A stretch of 64,000 nucleotides of DNA from an uncultured Pseudomonas sp. GTDB lineage: Bacteria; Pseudomonadota; Gammaproteobacteria; Pseudomonadales; Pseudomonadaceae. Under the pieces are notes generated by a model. It was not told the DNA's origin and ran no database searches. It saw nothing but the letters and a program-made list of their open reading frames with translations. Both the position numbers and the translations under genes were made by a program. Location of the stretch: positions 93,871-157,870 of the forward strand of contig NZ_CAMPHI010000006.1 of the NCBI RefSeq assembly GCF_946885955.1, given 5' to 3'. Shown here piece after piece: positions 51,944 to 62,475 of the stretch; positions within the stretch are counted from its first letter, which is position 1, and every line of letters starts with the position of its first letter.

Positions 51944-54898
51944 ATGCCTCGCCGAACGCAGTCCAGCCAACGCCGCTTTCCCCTGCACGTGCATATCAGC
52001 GTGCTGTTCACCTTGCTGCTGCTCCTGACCGGAGTGGTACTCGGGCTGTTCAACTATCGACAGACCAGCCAGATCATCTTCTCCAGTAGCGACAAGCTGT
52101 TCGAGCGCATCCAGCAGGATGTACGGCAGGATTTGCTGCACACCTACCAACCGATTCGCCACCTACTCAGCCTGCTCGCCCTGAACCAGGCCACCCAGGC
52201 CGGTGATCTTGAAGGCCGTTTGCAGTTGCTCCAGCCATTTGCCCAGGCGCTGCGTGACAACCCGACGCTGGCGTCACTGTACGTTGGCTACGACGACGGC
52301 GACTTCTTCATGCTGCGGCCGCTGCGCAGCGAAGCGCTGAAGAAAATGTTCGATGCGCCGCAGAATGCCTCCTTTCAGGTCTGGTCGATCGACCGCAGCG
52401 CGACCGGCACCGCCAGCGACTACCTGTTCTACGATGGCTCGCTGAACCTGATCAGCCGCCGCCAGATTGGCAAGGAAGCCTACGACCCACGCGCACGCAG
52501 TTGGTATCGCAGCGCACGCGACGACGGCGGGCAGATCACCACCGCGCCCTACGCGTTCTTCTCCACCGCCGAGGTTGGCACCACCCTGGCGCGACGGACC
52601 GGGCTGACCAATGTACTGGCTGTCGACCTGACCCTTGACGACTTGTCCGCAACCCTGGCCAAGCACAAGGTCACCCCGCACAGCGAGGTGGTGTTGATGG
52701 ACCCCCAGGGCAACGTGGTGGCCTATCCGGGCAGTGCGCAGGTGATCGTGCAGCAGGGCGAACACCGCCTGGCCCAGGCCCGCGACCTCAGCCCCAACCT
52801 CGCCGCGCTGCTGGCAAACGGCCCGATCGACCAGCAATCGGGCGTGCTCCAACTCGATAATCGGCGCTGGGTGGTCTCGTACCGCCACTTGCAGGAGGGT
52901 GGCCCCCAAGGCTTGGAGCTGGCGCTGCTGGTACCCGAGGACGAGCTGCTGGCCGATGCCTATCGGATTCGCTGGCAAGGCGCCTTACTGACCCTGACCA
53001 CGCTCCTGTTGTGCCTACCGCTGGGTTGGCTGACCTCGCGCCTGATCGTCAAACCACTGCGCGCCCTGGTCGCTGAAGCCGAGGCGATTCGCCGCTTCGA
53101 TTTCGACTACCCAGCCAGCGGTCGATCGCCAGTGCTGGAAGTCGATCAACTGGCGGTATCCATGGCACGGATGAAGGAGACCATATCCAGCTTCCTGGAA
53201 ATCGCCTCCAGCCTGTCGGCACAGACCCGCTTCGACGCGCTGCTCAAGCGGGTTCTGGAAGAGACGGTGGATATTGGCGACGCCCACGGCGGCCTGCTGT
53301 ATCTGCTCGATGCCGACAGCGGCCGCCTGGAACCCCATGGCCTGTTCATCGATGGCGAACAACACAGCCTGGATCGACACGGCATCCCCAGCTACGAGAA
53401 GTCGGCAGCGGACATCCCCGACTGGCTACGACAACCGGCCAATGGTGGCGCGAGCCTGGTGACCTCGATCGGCTTCGATCAGGCCGGCGCCTACCGGAGC
53501 CTGCTGCAGACCTTCGACAGCCCGCGCATGCACCTGATCGCCACCGGCTTGCACAACCGCCAGGGCGTGACGCTGGGGGTGTTGGTGCTGCTGCACTGCG
53601 ACCGCGGCGACGAATCCGACCTGGCGATGCAGAGCCCGGAGCGCGTGGCATTCATCGAAGCGGTGTCGGGTGTTGCGGCGCTGTGCATCGATAGCCAGCG
53701 CCTGCTCGAACGGCAGAAGCAGCTGCTCGACGCGTTCATTCAATTGCTCGCCGGCGCGATCGACGCCAAGAGCCCCTATACCGGCGGCCATTGCCAGCGC
53801 GTACCCGAACTCACCCTGCTGCTCGCGCGGGCCGCCGCCGCCAGTGAGGAGCCGGCATTTGCCACATTCAGGCCCAGTGACGACGACTGGGAAGCCCTGC
53901 ATATCGCCGCCTGGCTGCACGACTGCGGCAAGATCACCACCCCCGAGTACGTGGTGGACAAGGCCACCAAGCTGGAAACCCTGTACGACCGCATCCACGA
54001 AGTCCGTACCCGCTTTGAACTGCTCAAGCGCGACGCCTGGATCGACTACTGGCAAGGCTGCGCTGAGGGCGGCGAGGCAACGCAACTGGCGGCGCTGCGC
54101 GACCAGTTGCTGGCCGATCTGGATAAGGAGTTCGAGTTCATCGCGCGTTGCAACCTGGGTGGCGAGGCCATGGCCGCGGAGGATCTGGCGCGCCTGCAGC
54201 AGATCGCCCGGCGCACCTGGACCCGCACCCTGGACGACCGCCTTGGGGTGTCCTGGGAAGAGCGTCAGCGCCAGGATCGTAGCCCGCCCCCGGTATTACC
54301 GGTGCAGGAGTCACTGCTCGCGGACAAGCTCGAGCACCTGATCGAACGCGGCGCTGGCGAGGTGTACCCCGAGGACAACCCTTGGGGCATCAAGCTGGAT
54401 GTACCGGAACAAAAATTCAACCGTGGCGAGCTGTATAACCTGAGCATCCCCCGCGGCACCCTGACCGCCGAAGAGCGCTACATCATCAACCACCACATCG
54501 TGCAAACCATCCTGATGCTCAACAAGCTGCCCTTCCCCGCGCATTTGCGCAATGTCGCCGAGATCGCCGGTGGCCACCACGAAAAAATGGACGGCAGCGG
54601 CTATCCGAAACGCCTGACCCGCGAACAGATGAGCCTGCCGGCGCGGATGATGGCGATTGCCGACATCTTCGAGGCGCTGACCGCAGTCGATCGACCGTAC
54701 AAAAAGGGCAAACTGCTTTCCGAATCGCTGAATATCATGGCCGGCATGTGCAAGGGCGCGCATATCGATGCCGAATTGTTCGAGTTATTCGTGCGCGCGA
54801 AAATCTACCGGCAATACGCCGACAAGTTTTTGCAAGCGGGGCAAATCGACGAGGTCGATGAGGTGGCCATATTGACCAGGGCCGGGCTGACAGCCTAG
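51944..54898 (+). CDS. dCache-HAMP-GAF-HD-GYP protein, probable cyclic di-GMP phosphodiesterase
   Basis: The 984-residue inner-membrane protein has TM1 (about 17-38) and a periplasmic dCache sensor (about 40-340). TM2 (about 348-366) and a HAMP domain (about 367-420) follow, then a GAF-like region (about 430-575) and a C-terminal HD-GYP domain. The HD is at 659-660 (WLHDCGKITTPEYVVDKATKL) and HHEKMDGSGYP starts at 878. The 219 residues between them exceed the usual spacing by about 150, so the domain carries an insertion. The catalytic residues look intact, so cyclic di-GMP hydrolysis is likely. The signal is unknown. Confidence 0.9.
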   Translation: MPRRTQSSQRRFPLHVHISVLFTLLLLLTGVVLGLFNYRQTSQIIFSSSDKLFERIQQDVRQDLLHTYQPIRHLLSLLALNQATQAGDLEGRLQLLQPFAQALRDNPTLASLYVGYDDGDFFMLRPLRSEALKKMFDAPQNASFQVWSIDRSATGTASDYLFYDGSLNLISRRQIGKEAYDPRARSWYRSARDDGGQITTAPYAFFSTAEVGTTLARRTGLTNVLAVDLTLDDLSATLAKHKVTPHSEVVLMDPQGNVVAYPGSAQVIVQQGEHRLAQARDLSPNLAALLANGPIDQQSGVLQLDNRRWVVSYRHLQEGGPQGLELALLVPEDELLADAYRIRWQGALLTLTTLLLCLPLGWLTSRLIVKPLRALVAEAEAIRRFDFDYPASGRSPVLEVDQLAVSMARMKETISSFLEIASSLSAQTRFDALLKRVLEETVDIGDAHGGLLYLLDADSGRLEPHGLFIDGEQHSLDRHGIPSYEKSAADIPDWLRQPANGGASLVTSIGFDQAGAYRSLLQTFDSPRMHLIATGLHNRQGVTLGVLVLLHCDRGDESDLAMQSPERVAFIEAVSGVAALCIDSQRLLERQKQLLDAFIQLLAGAIDAKSPYTGGHCQRVPELTLLLARAAAASEEPAFATFRPSDDDWEALHIAAWLHDCGKITTPEYVVDKATKLETLYDRIHEVRTRFELLKRDAWIDYWQGCAEGGEATQLAALRDQLLADLDKEFEFIARCNLGGEAMAAEDLARLQQIARRTWTRTLDDRLGVSWEERQRQDRSPPPVLPVQESLLADKLEHLIERGAGEVYPEDNPWGIKLDVPEQKFNRGELYNLSIPRGTLTAEERYIINHHIVQTILMLNKLPFPAHLRNVAEIAGGHHEKMDGSGYPKRLTREQMSLPARMMAIADIFEALTAVDRPYKKGKLLSESLNIMAGMCKGAHIDAELFELFVRAKIYRQYADKFLQAGQIDEVDEVAILTRAGLTA

Positions 54899-54952
54899 CG
54901 GGAGAGGGAGTAACAGGCCGGGCCGCCCTGGGGCGTGCCCGACCACTGGACA

Positions 54953-55297
54953 TCAGGCCGGGTTGTTGATCGCGTTTTCCGGATACCAGACGTCGATCAG
55001 CGGGCTGATGGTGAAGTCGACCAGCTCGCTGCGGCCTTTCAGCCAGGCTTCGACCAGACCACGCTGCTCTTCGCTGACACAGCCACGCTTGGCCAGGCAG
55101 ACCAGACCGAAATCATCGCCACCGACATAACCCAGACCATTGGCGGTCATGGCATCACGCAGAAATGCTTCGAGAAAGCCGTCAATGGCCTCATCGGCCA
55201 GATCCGCCTTGAAATTCAGATTCAGCTCGAAACCCAGCTCTTGGAATTCATCCACGCAAAGTTTTTTACGCAGACGGCGGGAACGGTTAGTAGCCAT
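54953..55297 (-). CDS. YggL-like 50S ribosome-binding protein
   Basis: The 114-residue DUF469 protein starts MATNRSRRLRKKLCVDEFQELGF. It has the conserved GLGYVGGDDFGLVCLAKRGCVSEEQR core. E. coli YggL binds the 50S subunit and affects ribosome assembly; the details are limited. GAGG lies eight bases before the ATG at 55297. It is divergent from dacB with 226 bases between, which hold both promoters. Confidence 0.9.
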   Translation of the reverse strand: MATNRSRRLRKKLCVDEFQELGFELNLNFKADLADEAIDGFLEAFLRDAMTANGLGYVGGDDFGLVCLAKRGCVSEEQRGLVEAWLKGRSELVDFTISPLIDVWYPENAINNPA

Positions 55298-55523
55298 GAA
55301 ACAATCCTCAAGAGTGATAACGCGCGGCACTCTAACAGCTTGACGCCGAACTTGCCCGACTCTGTGCCAATCGAACCCAGCGCAGGCGGTGAAATAAACC
55401 CTGTGACCCGGTTCACGCAGCGCCACAGAGGCTCTAGGCTTAGCGCATACTAATCCGGCTCGCAAATTTTGACCCCTGCGAGCGCTCATTCGCCCTACGT
55501 GCCGTTCCAAGGTTGTTTATTCA

Positions 55524-56969
55524 ATGTTAAAAACCCTGCGCCAACTGGCGGTCGCCAGCCTGCTGTTACCTTATGCCCTGCCACTCCATGCCGAAGTCAG
55601 CCACAGCCTGCCCAACAAGGTGCAGCACGCGCTGAAAGCCAACAAGATCAGTGCTCAATCCCTATCGCTGGTAGCCCTGCCGCTCAACGGCCCCGGCAGC
55701 AGCCTGGTATTCAATGCCGATGTTTCGGTCAACCCGGCCTCGACCATGAAGCTGGTGACCACCTATGCGGCTCTCGAACTGCTCGGCCCGACCTACCAAT
55801 GGAAAACCGAGTTCTACACCGATGGGCCGCTGAAAGACGGCATTCTGCATGGCAACCTGTACCTCAAAGGTGGCGGCGACCCCAAACTGAACATGGAAAA
55901 GCTCTGGCTGCTGCTGCGCGACCTGCGCGCCAACGGTGTGCGCCAGGTTACCGGCGACCTGGTGCTCGACCGCAGCCACTTCTTACAGCCACAACTGCCC
56001 TCGTTCAATGACGATGGCGGCGACTCCAACAAGCCGTTTCTGGTCGCCCCGGACTCGCTGCTGATCAACCTCAAGGCCCTGCGCTTCATCGCCCGCACCG
56101 AGGGTGGCAAGGTGCAGGTGGCGATCGAACCGCCGATTGCCGATATCAGCATCGACAACCGGGTCAAGGCATTGCCGGCGACAAGCAAATGCCCTGGCTG
56201 GCCGGATGTTCGCTATAGCCCGGTGAAAACCGCCGCAGGCACCAGCGTGGTGATCACCGGGGAGCTGGCCGAGGGCTGCAGCTCACAGACTTACCTGTCG
56301 CTGCTCGACCACCCGAGCTACGCCGCGGGCGCGATCCGCGCGATCTGGCAGGAACTGGACGGCAGCATTCTGGGCAAGGACCGTCTGGCCGAGGTGCCGG
56401 AGGATGCCCGTCTGCTGGTGCGCGCCTTTTCCCCGGACCTGGCGGAAATCATCCGCGACATCAACAAGTACAGTAACAACACCATGGCCCGCCAGCTGTT
56501 CCTCAGCCTCGGCGCGCAATTTCGCAACGACGCCGATGGCGACGACGCCAAGGCGGCGCAACGGGTAATTCGCAGTTGGCTGGCGCGCAAGAATATCCTC
56601 GCCCCGCACCTGGTGATGGAGAACGGCTCCGGGCTGTCGCGCGCCGAGCGGGTCAGTGCCAACGAGCTGGCGAAGTTACTCCAGGCAGCCTGGAAGAGCC
56701 CCTATGCCGCCGAGTTCATGAGCTCGCTACCGCTGGTGGCGATGGACGGCACCATGCGCAAGCGCCTGCATAGCACGCCGCTGGTCGGTGAGGCGCATAT
56801 CAAGACCGGCACGCTGAACAACGTGCGCGCGATTGCCGGCTACAGCCGCGACAGCAATGGCAACAGCTGGGCGGTAGTGGCGATTCTCAACGACCCCCGG
56901 CCCTGGGGCGCCTCATCGATCCTCGACCAGGTGCTGATCGACCTGTACCGCCAGCCCAAGCTCAAATAG
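55524..56969 (+). CDS. dacB: Penicillin-binding protein 4 (D-Ala-D-Ala carboxypeptidase/endopeptidase) DacB
   Basis: The 481-residue periplasmic class C penicillin-binding protein has a signal peptide (about 1-23, ending LHA). The catalytic motifs are SxxK (STMK, near residue 73), SNNT (near 317) and KTGTL (near 428). The large domain inserted after SxxK that marks the class is present. It trims stem peptides and cross-links; its loss raises ampC expression in P. aeruginosa. It is monocistronic. Confidence 0.94.
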   Translation: MLKTLRQLAVASLLLPYALPLHAEVSHSLPNKVQHALKANKISAQSLSLVALPLNGPGSSLVFNADVSVNPASTMKLVTTYAALELLGPTYQWKTEFYTDGPLKDGILHGNLYLKGGGDPKLNMEKLWLLLRDLRANGVRQVTGDLVLDRSHFLQPQLPSFNDDGGDSNKPFLVAPDSLLINLKALRFIARTEGGKVQVAIEPPIADISIDNRVKALPATSKCPGWPDVRYSPVKTAAGTSVVITGELAEGCSSQTYLSLLDHPSYAAGAIRAIWQELDGSILGKDRLAEVPEDARLLVRAFSPDLAEIIRDINKYSNNTMARQLFLSLGAQFRNDADGDDAKAAQRVIRSWLARKNILAPHLVMENGSGLSRAERVSANELAKLLQAAWKSPYAAEFMSSLPLVAMDGTMRKRLHSTPLVGEAHIKTGTLNNVRAIAGYSRDSNGNSWAVVAILNDPRPWGASSILDQVLIDLYRQPKLK

Positions 56970-57023
56970 GCACCTGGAGCGGCCGTCCATACGCCCCTCT
57001 CGCCGAGAGAGGGGCTTTGGGGA

Positions 57024-59291
57024 TCAAGCCTTGGCGCTGATTCGCCAGGCGCGGTGGATTTTCGGGTTGCGAGCGAAGTCCGGGTCCAGCGTCGAGGCAC
57101 TGATCTCCTCGACCGTGTAACGCGCCCCCAGGCCCTCGTCGAGCTGAAACTTGCGGAAGTTGTTGGAGAAATACAACACCCCGCCCGGCGCCAGACGCGC
57201 CATGGCCAAGTCGAGCAGTTGCACATGGTCGCGCTGGATATCGAACACCCCTTCCATGCGCTTGGAGTTGGAGAAGGTCGGCGGGTCGATGAAGATCAGC
57301 TCGTACTCGCCGCGATCCTCCTCCAGCCAGGCCATCACGTCGCCTTGCTCCAGGCGGTTCTTGTCCGAGAAGCCATTGAGCGACAGATTGCGCCGCGCCC
57401 AATCCAGGTAGGTCTTCGACAGATCGACACTGGTGGTGCTGCGCGCGCCGCCCTTGGCCGCATGCACGGTGGCCGTCGCGGTGTAACAGAACAGGTTGAG
57501 GAAGCGCTTGCCGGCGGCCTCGCGCTGGATGCGCAGGCGCAACGGACGGTGATCGAGGAACAGCCCGGTATCAAGGTAGTCGGTGAGGTTGACCAGCAGC
57601 TTCACGCCGCCTTCGCTGACCTCCAGGAATTGCCCCTGCGCGCTCTGCCGCTGGTATTGCTTGGTGCCGCTCTGGCGCTCGCGGCGTTTGATCACCACCT
57701 TGCTCTTGTCGACATTCAGCGCCTGGGGAATCGCCGCCAGCGCATCGAACAAACGCGCCTGGGCTTTTTCCGGGTCGATGGACTTCGGCGCGGCATATTC
57801 CTGCACATGCACCCAGTCTTCGTAGAGGTCGACGGCCAGCGCGTACTCGGGCATATCGGCATCGTATAGCCGGTAGCACTCGACACCTTCCTTGCGCGCC
57901 CACTTACCCAGCTGTTTCAGGTTCTTTTGCAGACGATTGGCGAACATCTGCCCACCTTCGCTGAGGCGCGCCTGCTCGACGACAGGCGCCGGCGCCGGCT
58001 TGATCGGATTGCCGTTCTTGTTGTACTGACGCTCCAGCGGCTCGCGCGGTGCCTTGTCGGCTTCAGCCTGCTCGCGCTCGCGTTCGCGCTGTTCCGGGGT
58101 GCGTCGCTCGCCGGTGACGAACTGCTCCGGCTGCACCTTGATCAGCAGCAACTTGCACGGCAAGGCGCCGTTCCAGAAGGCGTACTGCTTGTGGCTGCGA
58201 ATGCCCATGCGCTTGCCCAGGTCCGGCGCGCCGGTGAATACCGCCGCTTCCCAGCCCATGCAAGCCTGACGCAGACGCTCGCCGAGATTCTGATAGAGAT
58301 ACAGCAAGCTGGCCTCATCGCCGAGGCGCTCGCCATAAGGCGGGTTGCAGATCACCAGGCCCTTCTGGTTCTGGTCCGGGCGCGGCTCGAAGGTCGCCAC
58401 TTCGCCCTGATACACCTTGATCCAATGGCTCAGCCCGGCGCGCTCGATATTGTTGCGCGCCGGCTGGATCAGGCGCGGGTCGGCCTCGTAGCCGCGAATC
58501 CACAGCGGCGGCTTGGCCATGCCCTCGGCGGCGCGCTGCTCGGCCTCAGCCAGCTGCTTTTTCCACAGTGCCGGCACATGCCCCAGCCACTTGCTGAAAC
58601 CCCATTGTTCACGAGTCAGGTTGGGCGCAATATCGGCGGCGATCATTGCCGCCTCGACCAGAAACGTCCCCACCCCGCACATCGGGTCGGCCAGCGCGCC
58701 GCCCTCAGCGGCGATGCGCGGCCAGCCGGCGCGGATCAGCACCGCAGCGGCGAGGTTTTCCTTGAGCGGCGCGGCGCCCTGCTGCAAGCGATACCCGCGC
58801 TGGTGCAGGCTGTGGCCGGAGAGGTCGAGGGAGAGAATCGCCTCGCCGCGGTCCAGGCGCAGGTGTACGCGCATGTCCGGGTTGAGCTTGTCCACCGAAG
58901 GCCGCGTGCCGTCCGCCTGGCGCAGTTTATCGACGATCGCATCCTTGACCTTCAAGGCACCGAAGTGGGTGTTGTCGATCCCCGAACCGTTGCCGCTGAA
59001 CTCCACCGCCAGGCTACCGCTGGGCTCCAGATGCTCGAACCAGTCGACTTCCAGCACCCCCTCGTAGAGGCTTTCGGCGTCGCGCACCGGAAAGCGCTTG
59101 AGCACCAGCAGCACCCGGTTGGCCAGCCGCGACCACAGGCACAGGCGGTATGCGATTTCGAGCATGGCGAAGCCGCGAATGGCCGAGGTGTGCTCACGCG
59201 CCTCCTCGAGCCCCAGGTTGCTTGCTTCTTCGAGCAGCAGCCCTTCGAGGCCCTTCGGGCAGGTGAGAAAGAGTTCGTAACGATCCGACAT
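57024..59291 (-). CDS. rlmL: Bifunctional 23S rRNA methyltransferase RlmKL
   Basis: The 755-residue enzyme joins two methyltransferases. The N-terminal RlmL half methylates G2445 (N2), and has a THUMP domain and the ICNPPYGERL motif. The C-terminal RlmK half methylates G2069 (N7), with the SAM-binding LNLFCYTATATVHAAKGGA and DPPTFSNSKRM. A basic linker (about 430-460) separates them. The length exceeds the E. coli protein (702) because of this linker. The ATG at 59291 (MSDRYELFLTCPKGLE) fits the family; the open frame upstream runs 20 codons further. Confidence 0.94.
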   Translation of the reverse strand: MSDRYELFLTCPKGLEGLLLEEASNLGLEEAREHTSAIRGFAMLEIAYRLCLWSRLANRVLLVLKRFPVRDAESLYEGVLEVDWFEHLEPSGSLAVEFSGNGSGIDNTHFGALKVKDAIVDKLRQADGTRPSVDKLNPDMRVHLRLDRGEAILSLDLSGHSLHQRGYRLQQGAAPLKENLAAAVLIRAGWPRIAAEGGALADPMCGVGTFLVEAAMIAADIAPNLTREQWGFSKWLGHVPALWKKQLAEAEQRAAEGMAKPPLWIRGYEADPRLIQPARNNIERAGLSHWIKVYQGEVATFEPRPDQNQKGLVICNPPYGERLGDEASLLYLYQNLGERLRQACMGWEAAVFTGAPDLGKRMGIRSHKQYAFWNGALPCKLLLIKVQPEQFVTGERRTPEQREREREQAEADKAPREPLERQYNKNGNPIKPAPAPVVEQARLSEGGQMFANRLQKNLKQLGKWARKEGVECYRLYDADMPEYALAVDLYEDWVHVQEYAAPKSIDPEKAQARLFDALAAIPQALNVDKSKVVIKRRERQSGTKQYQRQSAQGQFLEVSEGGVKLLVNLTDYLDTGLFLDHRPLRLRIQREAAGKRFLNLFCYTATATVHAAKGGARSTTSVDLSKTYLDWARRNLSLNGFSDKNRLEQGDVMAWLEEDRGEYELIFIDPPTFSNSKRMEGVFDIQRDHVQLLDLAMARLAPGGVLYFSNNFRKFQLDEGLGARYTVEEISASTLDPDFARNPKIHRAWRISAKA

Positions 59292-59722
59292 GGGAGTATC
59301 CAGTGCCTCTGAGGCATAGCAAACGGCGTGCGGGAAAATCTGCACAGCCAAAATTAAGTGACAAAAAGTCGCATTACGGACATTTCATCGGAATACACAG
59401 AAAAAATAACTGCAACTAATTCGCGATAGCACAACACCAGCATAAAGGATGCAAACCCCCTGGCTAGGGGTGCCCGTTGCATTTAGCCGACGGACTTTCT
59501 TCCGGCCTTATCGCCCCGCCCACAAAAGTGTTAAGTCCTTATTACAAATCGATCATTCACAGGCCCTCTGGCATTCGCTAGAAATCTACCTAGGCCTTCG
59601 CCGCAACGGTGAAGGCACAGGAGACCCGCGACGCCGGCAGCGGACTCCATCGGCAGAACTTCTGCCCGACCTTGCATCAAGGTCTTAAGGGACATAACAG
59701 TCAACATTGAGGGCAATACCCT
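59292..59722. other. Shared upstream region of rlmKL and rmf
   Basis: 431 bases, mostly AT-richer than its surroundings, containing the promoters of both divergent genes. I see no clear box, small gene or riboswitch. A GAGGG stands nine bases before the rmf ATG. Confidence 0.5.
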
Positions 59723-59938
59723 ATGAGAAGACTTAAGCGTGATCCGTTAGAAAGAGCTTTCTTGCGCGGCTATCAATACGGCATTCATGGTAAATCCCGC
59801 GAACTTTGCCCATTTACTCTTCCCTCTGTACGTCAAGCCTGGATAAACGGCTGGCGAGAGGGCCGCGGCGACAACTGGGACGGATTGACTGGCACCGCTG
59901 GCCTCCATCGGCTTAACGAACTTCACGCTGTCGGCTGA
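59723..59938 (+). CDS. rmf: Ribosome modulation factor
   Basis: The 71-residue basic protein turns 70S ribosomes into inactive 100S dimers in stationary phase. The signature is MRRLKRDPLERAFLRGYQYGIHGKSRELCPF, then VRQAWINGWREGR. The E. coli protein is 55 residues; here the C-terminus is longer, as in other pseudomonads. A strong terminator follows. Confidence 0.96.
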   Translation: MRRLKRDPLERAFLRGYQYGIHGKSRELCPFTLPSVRQAWINGWREGRGDNWDGLTGTAGLHRLNELHAVG

Positions 59939-59996
59939 TTCAGGAACCTACCGACTTCATCGAGACCGCTCCATTCGAGCGGCGGGCGCGAGCCCA

Positions 59997-60022
59997 GGGG
60001 CTCCCTTAGGGAGCCCTTTTTA
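59997..60022 (+). terminator. Terminator after rmf
   Basis: GGGCTCCC-TTA-GGGAGCCC stem followed by TTTTTATT. Confidence 0.9.
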
Positions 60023-60045
60023 TTGCCCGACGATCAGCACGCCAT

Positions 60046-61074
60046 TCAAGCCTTACGCGGCAAACCGGCGATCGCATCCACCGCTTCGCGGATCAACGCC
60101 GGGCCCTTGTAGATAAACCCGGAATATATCTGCACCAGGCTGGCGCCCGCGGCGATCTTCTCGGCCGCATGCTTGCCTTCGGTAATCCCACCCACGGCGA
60201 TGATCGGCAAACGCCCGGCCAGCTCGGCCGCCAGCACCTCGACGATATGCGTACTCTTGTCGCGCACCGGCGCACCGGACAAGCCGCCCGCCTCGTCCGC
60301 ATGTTCCAGCCCCTTGACCCCGTCGCGACTCAGCGTGGTATTGGTGGCGATTACCGCATCCATACCGGCCTGCACCAGGGCATTGGCGACCTCCACGGTC
60401 TCCTCGTCGCTCATATCCGGGGCGATCTTGATCGCCAGCGGCACGCGCTTGCCATGCTGCTGGGCCAGGTCTTCCTGACGCTGGCGCAGGGCCTCGAGCA
60501 GTTGCTTGAGCGAGTCACCGAACTGCAGGCTGCGCAGGCCCGGGGTGTTCGGCGAGCTGACATTGACGGTCACATAGCTTGCGTGGGCGTATACCTTGTC
60601 CAGGCACAGCAGATAATCATCCACGGCGCGCTCGACCGGGGTATCGAAATTCTTGCCGATATTGATACCCAGCACGCCCTTGAACTTGGCCGCGCGCACC
60701 CGCGCGAGCAAATGATCGACGCCGTGGTTGTTGAACCCCATGCGATTGATGATCGCCTCGGCCTCGGGCAAACGGAACAGACGCGGCTTGGGATTGCCCG
60801 GTTGCGCCCGCGGCGTTACCGTGCCGATTTCGATGAAGCCGAAACCGAGCTGGGCGAAACCGTCGATGGCATCGCCGTTCTTGTCCAACCCCGCTGCCAG
60901 GCCGACCGGATTGGCGAACTCCAGCCCCATGACCTTGACCGGCAGGCTGGCGGGCGGTTTGCTCAGCAAGCCATTTAAGCCCAGGCGGCCACCCGCACCG
61001 ATCAGGTCGATGGACAGCTCGTGGGAGGTTTCCGGGGAGAGTTTGAACAGCAGCTCGCGGGCCAGGTTGTACAT
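60046..61074 (-). CDS. pyrD: Dihydroorotate dehydrogenase (quinone), class 2
   Basis: PyrD oxidises dihydroorotate to orotate, passing electrons to quinone in the inner membrane, in pyrimidine synthesis. The 342-residue protein has the N-terminal membrane-associating helix ([20 protein letters not shown]) and the FMN barrel. It carries [39 protein letters not shown], the class 2 catalytic serine in [11 protein letters not shown] and [13 protein letters not shown]. The ATG at 61074 fits; a start ten codons earlier is open. It is convergent with rmf. Confidence 0.96.
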   Translation of the reverse strand: MYNLARELLFKLSPETSHELSIDLIGAGGRLGLNGLLSKPPASLPVKVMGLEFANPVGLAAGLDKNGDAIDGFAQLGFGFIEIGTVTPRAQPGNPKPRLFRLPEAEAIINRMGFNNHGVDHLLARVRAAKFKGVLGINIGKNFDTPVERAVDDYLLCLDKVYAHASYVTVNVSSPNTPGLRSLQFGDSLKQLLEALRQRQEDLAQQHGKRVPLAIKIAPDMSDEETVEVANALVQAGMDAVIATNTTLSRDGVKGLEHADEAGGLSGAPVRDKSTHIVEVLAAELAGRLPIIAVGGITEGKHAAEKIAAGASLVQIYSGFIYKGPALIREAVDAIAGLPRKA

Positions 61075-61204
61075 GGGCAGGCTTAGCTCGATTATGAAAG
61101 TCACAAAGGCGGCGATTATACAGGTCGTGAGCGCTCGGAAGCGAGGCGCACGGCCAACCCCGCCGGGGCGGATTGCGCGGACGCAGCGGCACCAGGAACT
61201 CGAT

Positions 61205-61426
61205 TCAGTCCAGGCGGCGCAGCTTTAATAATTCACCGGCCGCGCTAAACTCCAGCTCGAAGGAACCATGGATGCCATCGCGAGTCAAAAAAGCGCGAAA
61301 ATGATGGGCGGGCACGCTGACCCGGCGCCCGTCGCGACTATGCACCAGAATACGATTGACCCGGCCCTGATAAATGGCCAGGCACCGCTCGGACGACAAC
61401 GAAATATCCAACACCAGACTGGGCAT
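61205..61426 (-). CDS. DUF2835 protein
   Basis: The 73-residue protein matches the small DUF2835 family ([58 protein letters not shown]). The function is unknown. The same gene follows pyrD in related Pseudomonas chromosomes as far as I recall. It has no operon partner on its strand in the next 130 bases. Confidence 0.88.
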   Translation of the reverse strand: MPSLVLDISLSSERCLAIYQGRVNRILVHSRDGRRVSVPAHHFRAFLTRDGIHGSFELEFSAAGELLKLRRLD

Positions 61427-61576
61427 GGAGGCTCACTTGCAGATAAACCCGTCGATTTTGCCACAGGCGCTCAGCCAATCTTGCACAAAATCCGGCATCC
61501 GGACCTTCCGGGTCTGTGCAGCATGGGGTGATCCCTGCCACACTGGCGCAAGAGTTACTGGAGTTCGCAGCCGGCC

Positions 61577-62458
61577 ATGAGTGTGTCTGAACAGCCTACG
61601 ACCCTGAGTTCGCGCCTGGCCGGCCTGGCACAGCGCATCGGCCTCATTGGCCGCGCACCGAAACAGATACTGGCACGCGCCAGCACCCTGCAGTTGCCAT
61701 TCACCGCGCTACCCGCCGGCAAGGAGAGCATCTGCTGGCTAGATGGTCCCCCGCTACACCGCCTGGTTGACCTACCCCGCAACGCCTTGTCGGGCCCAGT
61801 GCAGGAAGACAAGGCGCAGGCCCACTCGGTATTGGTTCGCGTCGTCCAACAGCAGCAACAGCAACTCGCCTCCTTCGATCTGCGCAACATCAACGGTCTG
61901 GCGCACTGCGACCCGGCACACGCCCACTTCGCCAGCTTCGAAGAATACGCGGCATGCGAGCACTGCCGTCAGGTGCGCATCATCAGCTACAAGGATTTCG
62001 TCAAGACCATCAGCCTGGCACTACCGCGTTTTCTGGCCGGCGAACGCATCGAGTTGCGTCAGGCCAGCTGGCGTGGCGAGCGGCTGTTCTGGGCCGGCGA
62101 GCACCACGGCGAAGCCTTCGCCTGTGCCGTGGCCTATGCCCGTCGTCGTGAAATGGAAATCACCCTGCCCGCCGAACTCACCAGCTATAGCCTGAGCGCA
62201 AGCGGCCTGGCCACCTTGGAACAGAGCTACCACGTGCTGGCCATGCCAGGCGCCGCCTGGAGCGATCCGGCCTTCATGGGGCTGCTACTCGACAATGGCC
62301 TGCCCTATGCGCGACTGGCCCTGCTGCGCACTCCCGGAGCACCTGAGTTTTTGCTACTGCCCAAGCACAGCCAGGAAGCCACCGCCCTTGGCGAGGGCCT
62401 ATGCCTGGCAGGCGCACCGGATGTGGTCAAACACCTGAAAACCCTGATCACTCCCTAG
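61577..62458 (+). CDS. DUF6685-like conserved protein
   Basis: The 293-residue soluble protein is known to me only as a conserved Pseudomonas protein of the DUF6685 type. A Gln-run (QQQQQLASF) lies near residue 95. A possible metal-binding cluster of His/Cys sits at about 108-132 (LAHCDPAHAHFASFEEYAACEHCRQV). No membrane segment or signal peptide. Divergent from the DUF2835 gene. Confidence 0.75.
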   Translation: MSVSEQPTTLSSRLAGLAQRIGLIGRAPKQILARASTLQLPFTALPAGKESICWLDGPPLHRLVDLPRNALSGPVQEDKAQAHSVLVRVVQQQQQQLASFDLRNINGLAHCDPAHAHFASFEEYAACEHCRQVRIISYKDFVKTISLALPRFLAGERIELRQASWRGERLFWAGEHHGEAFACAVAYARRREMEITLPAELTSYSLSASGLATLEQSYHVLAMPGAAWSDPAFMGLLLDNGLPYARLALLRTPGAPEFLLLPKHSQEATALGEGLCLAGAPDVVKHLKTLITP

Positions 62459-62475
62459 GGCGATAGCAAAGAGCG

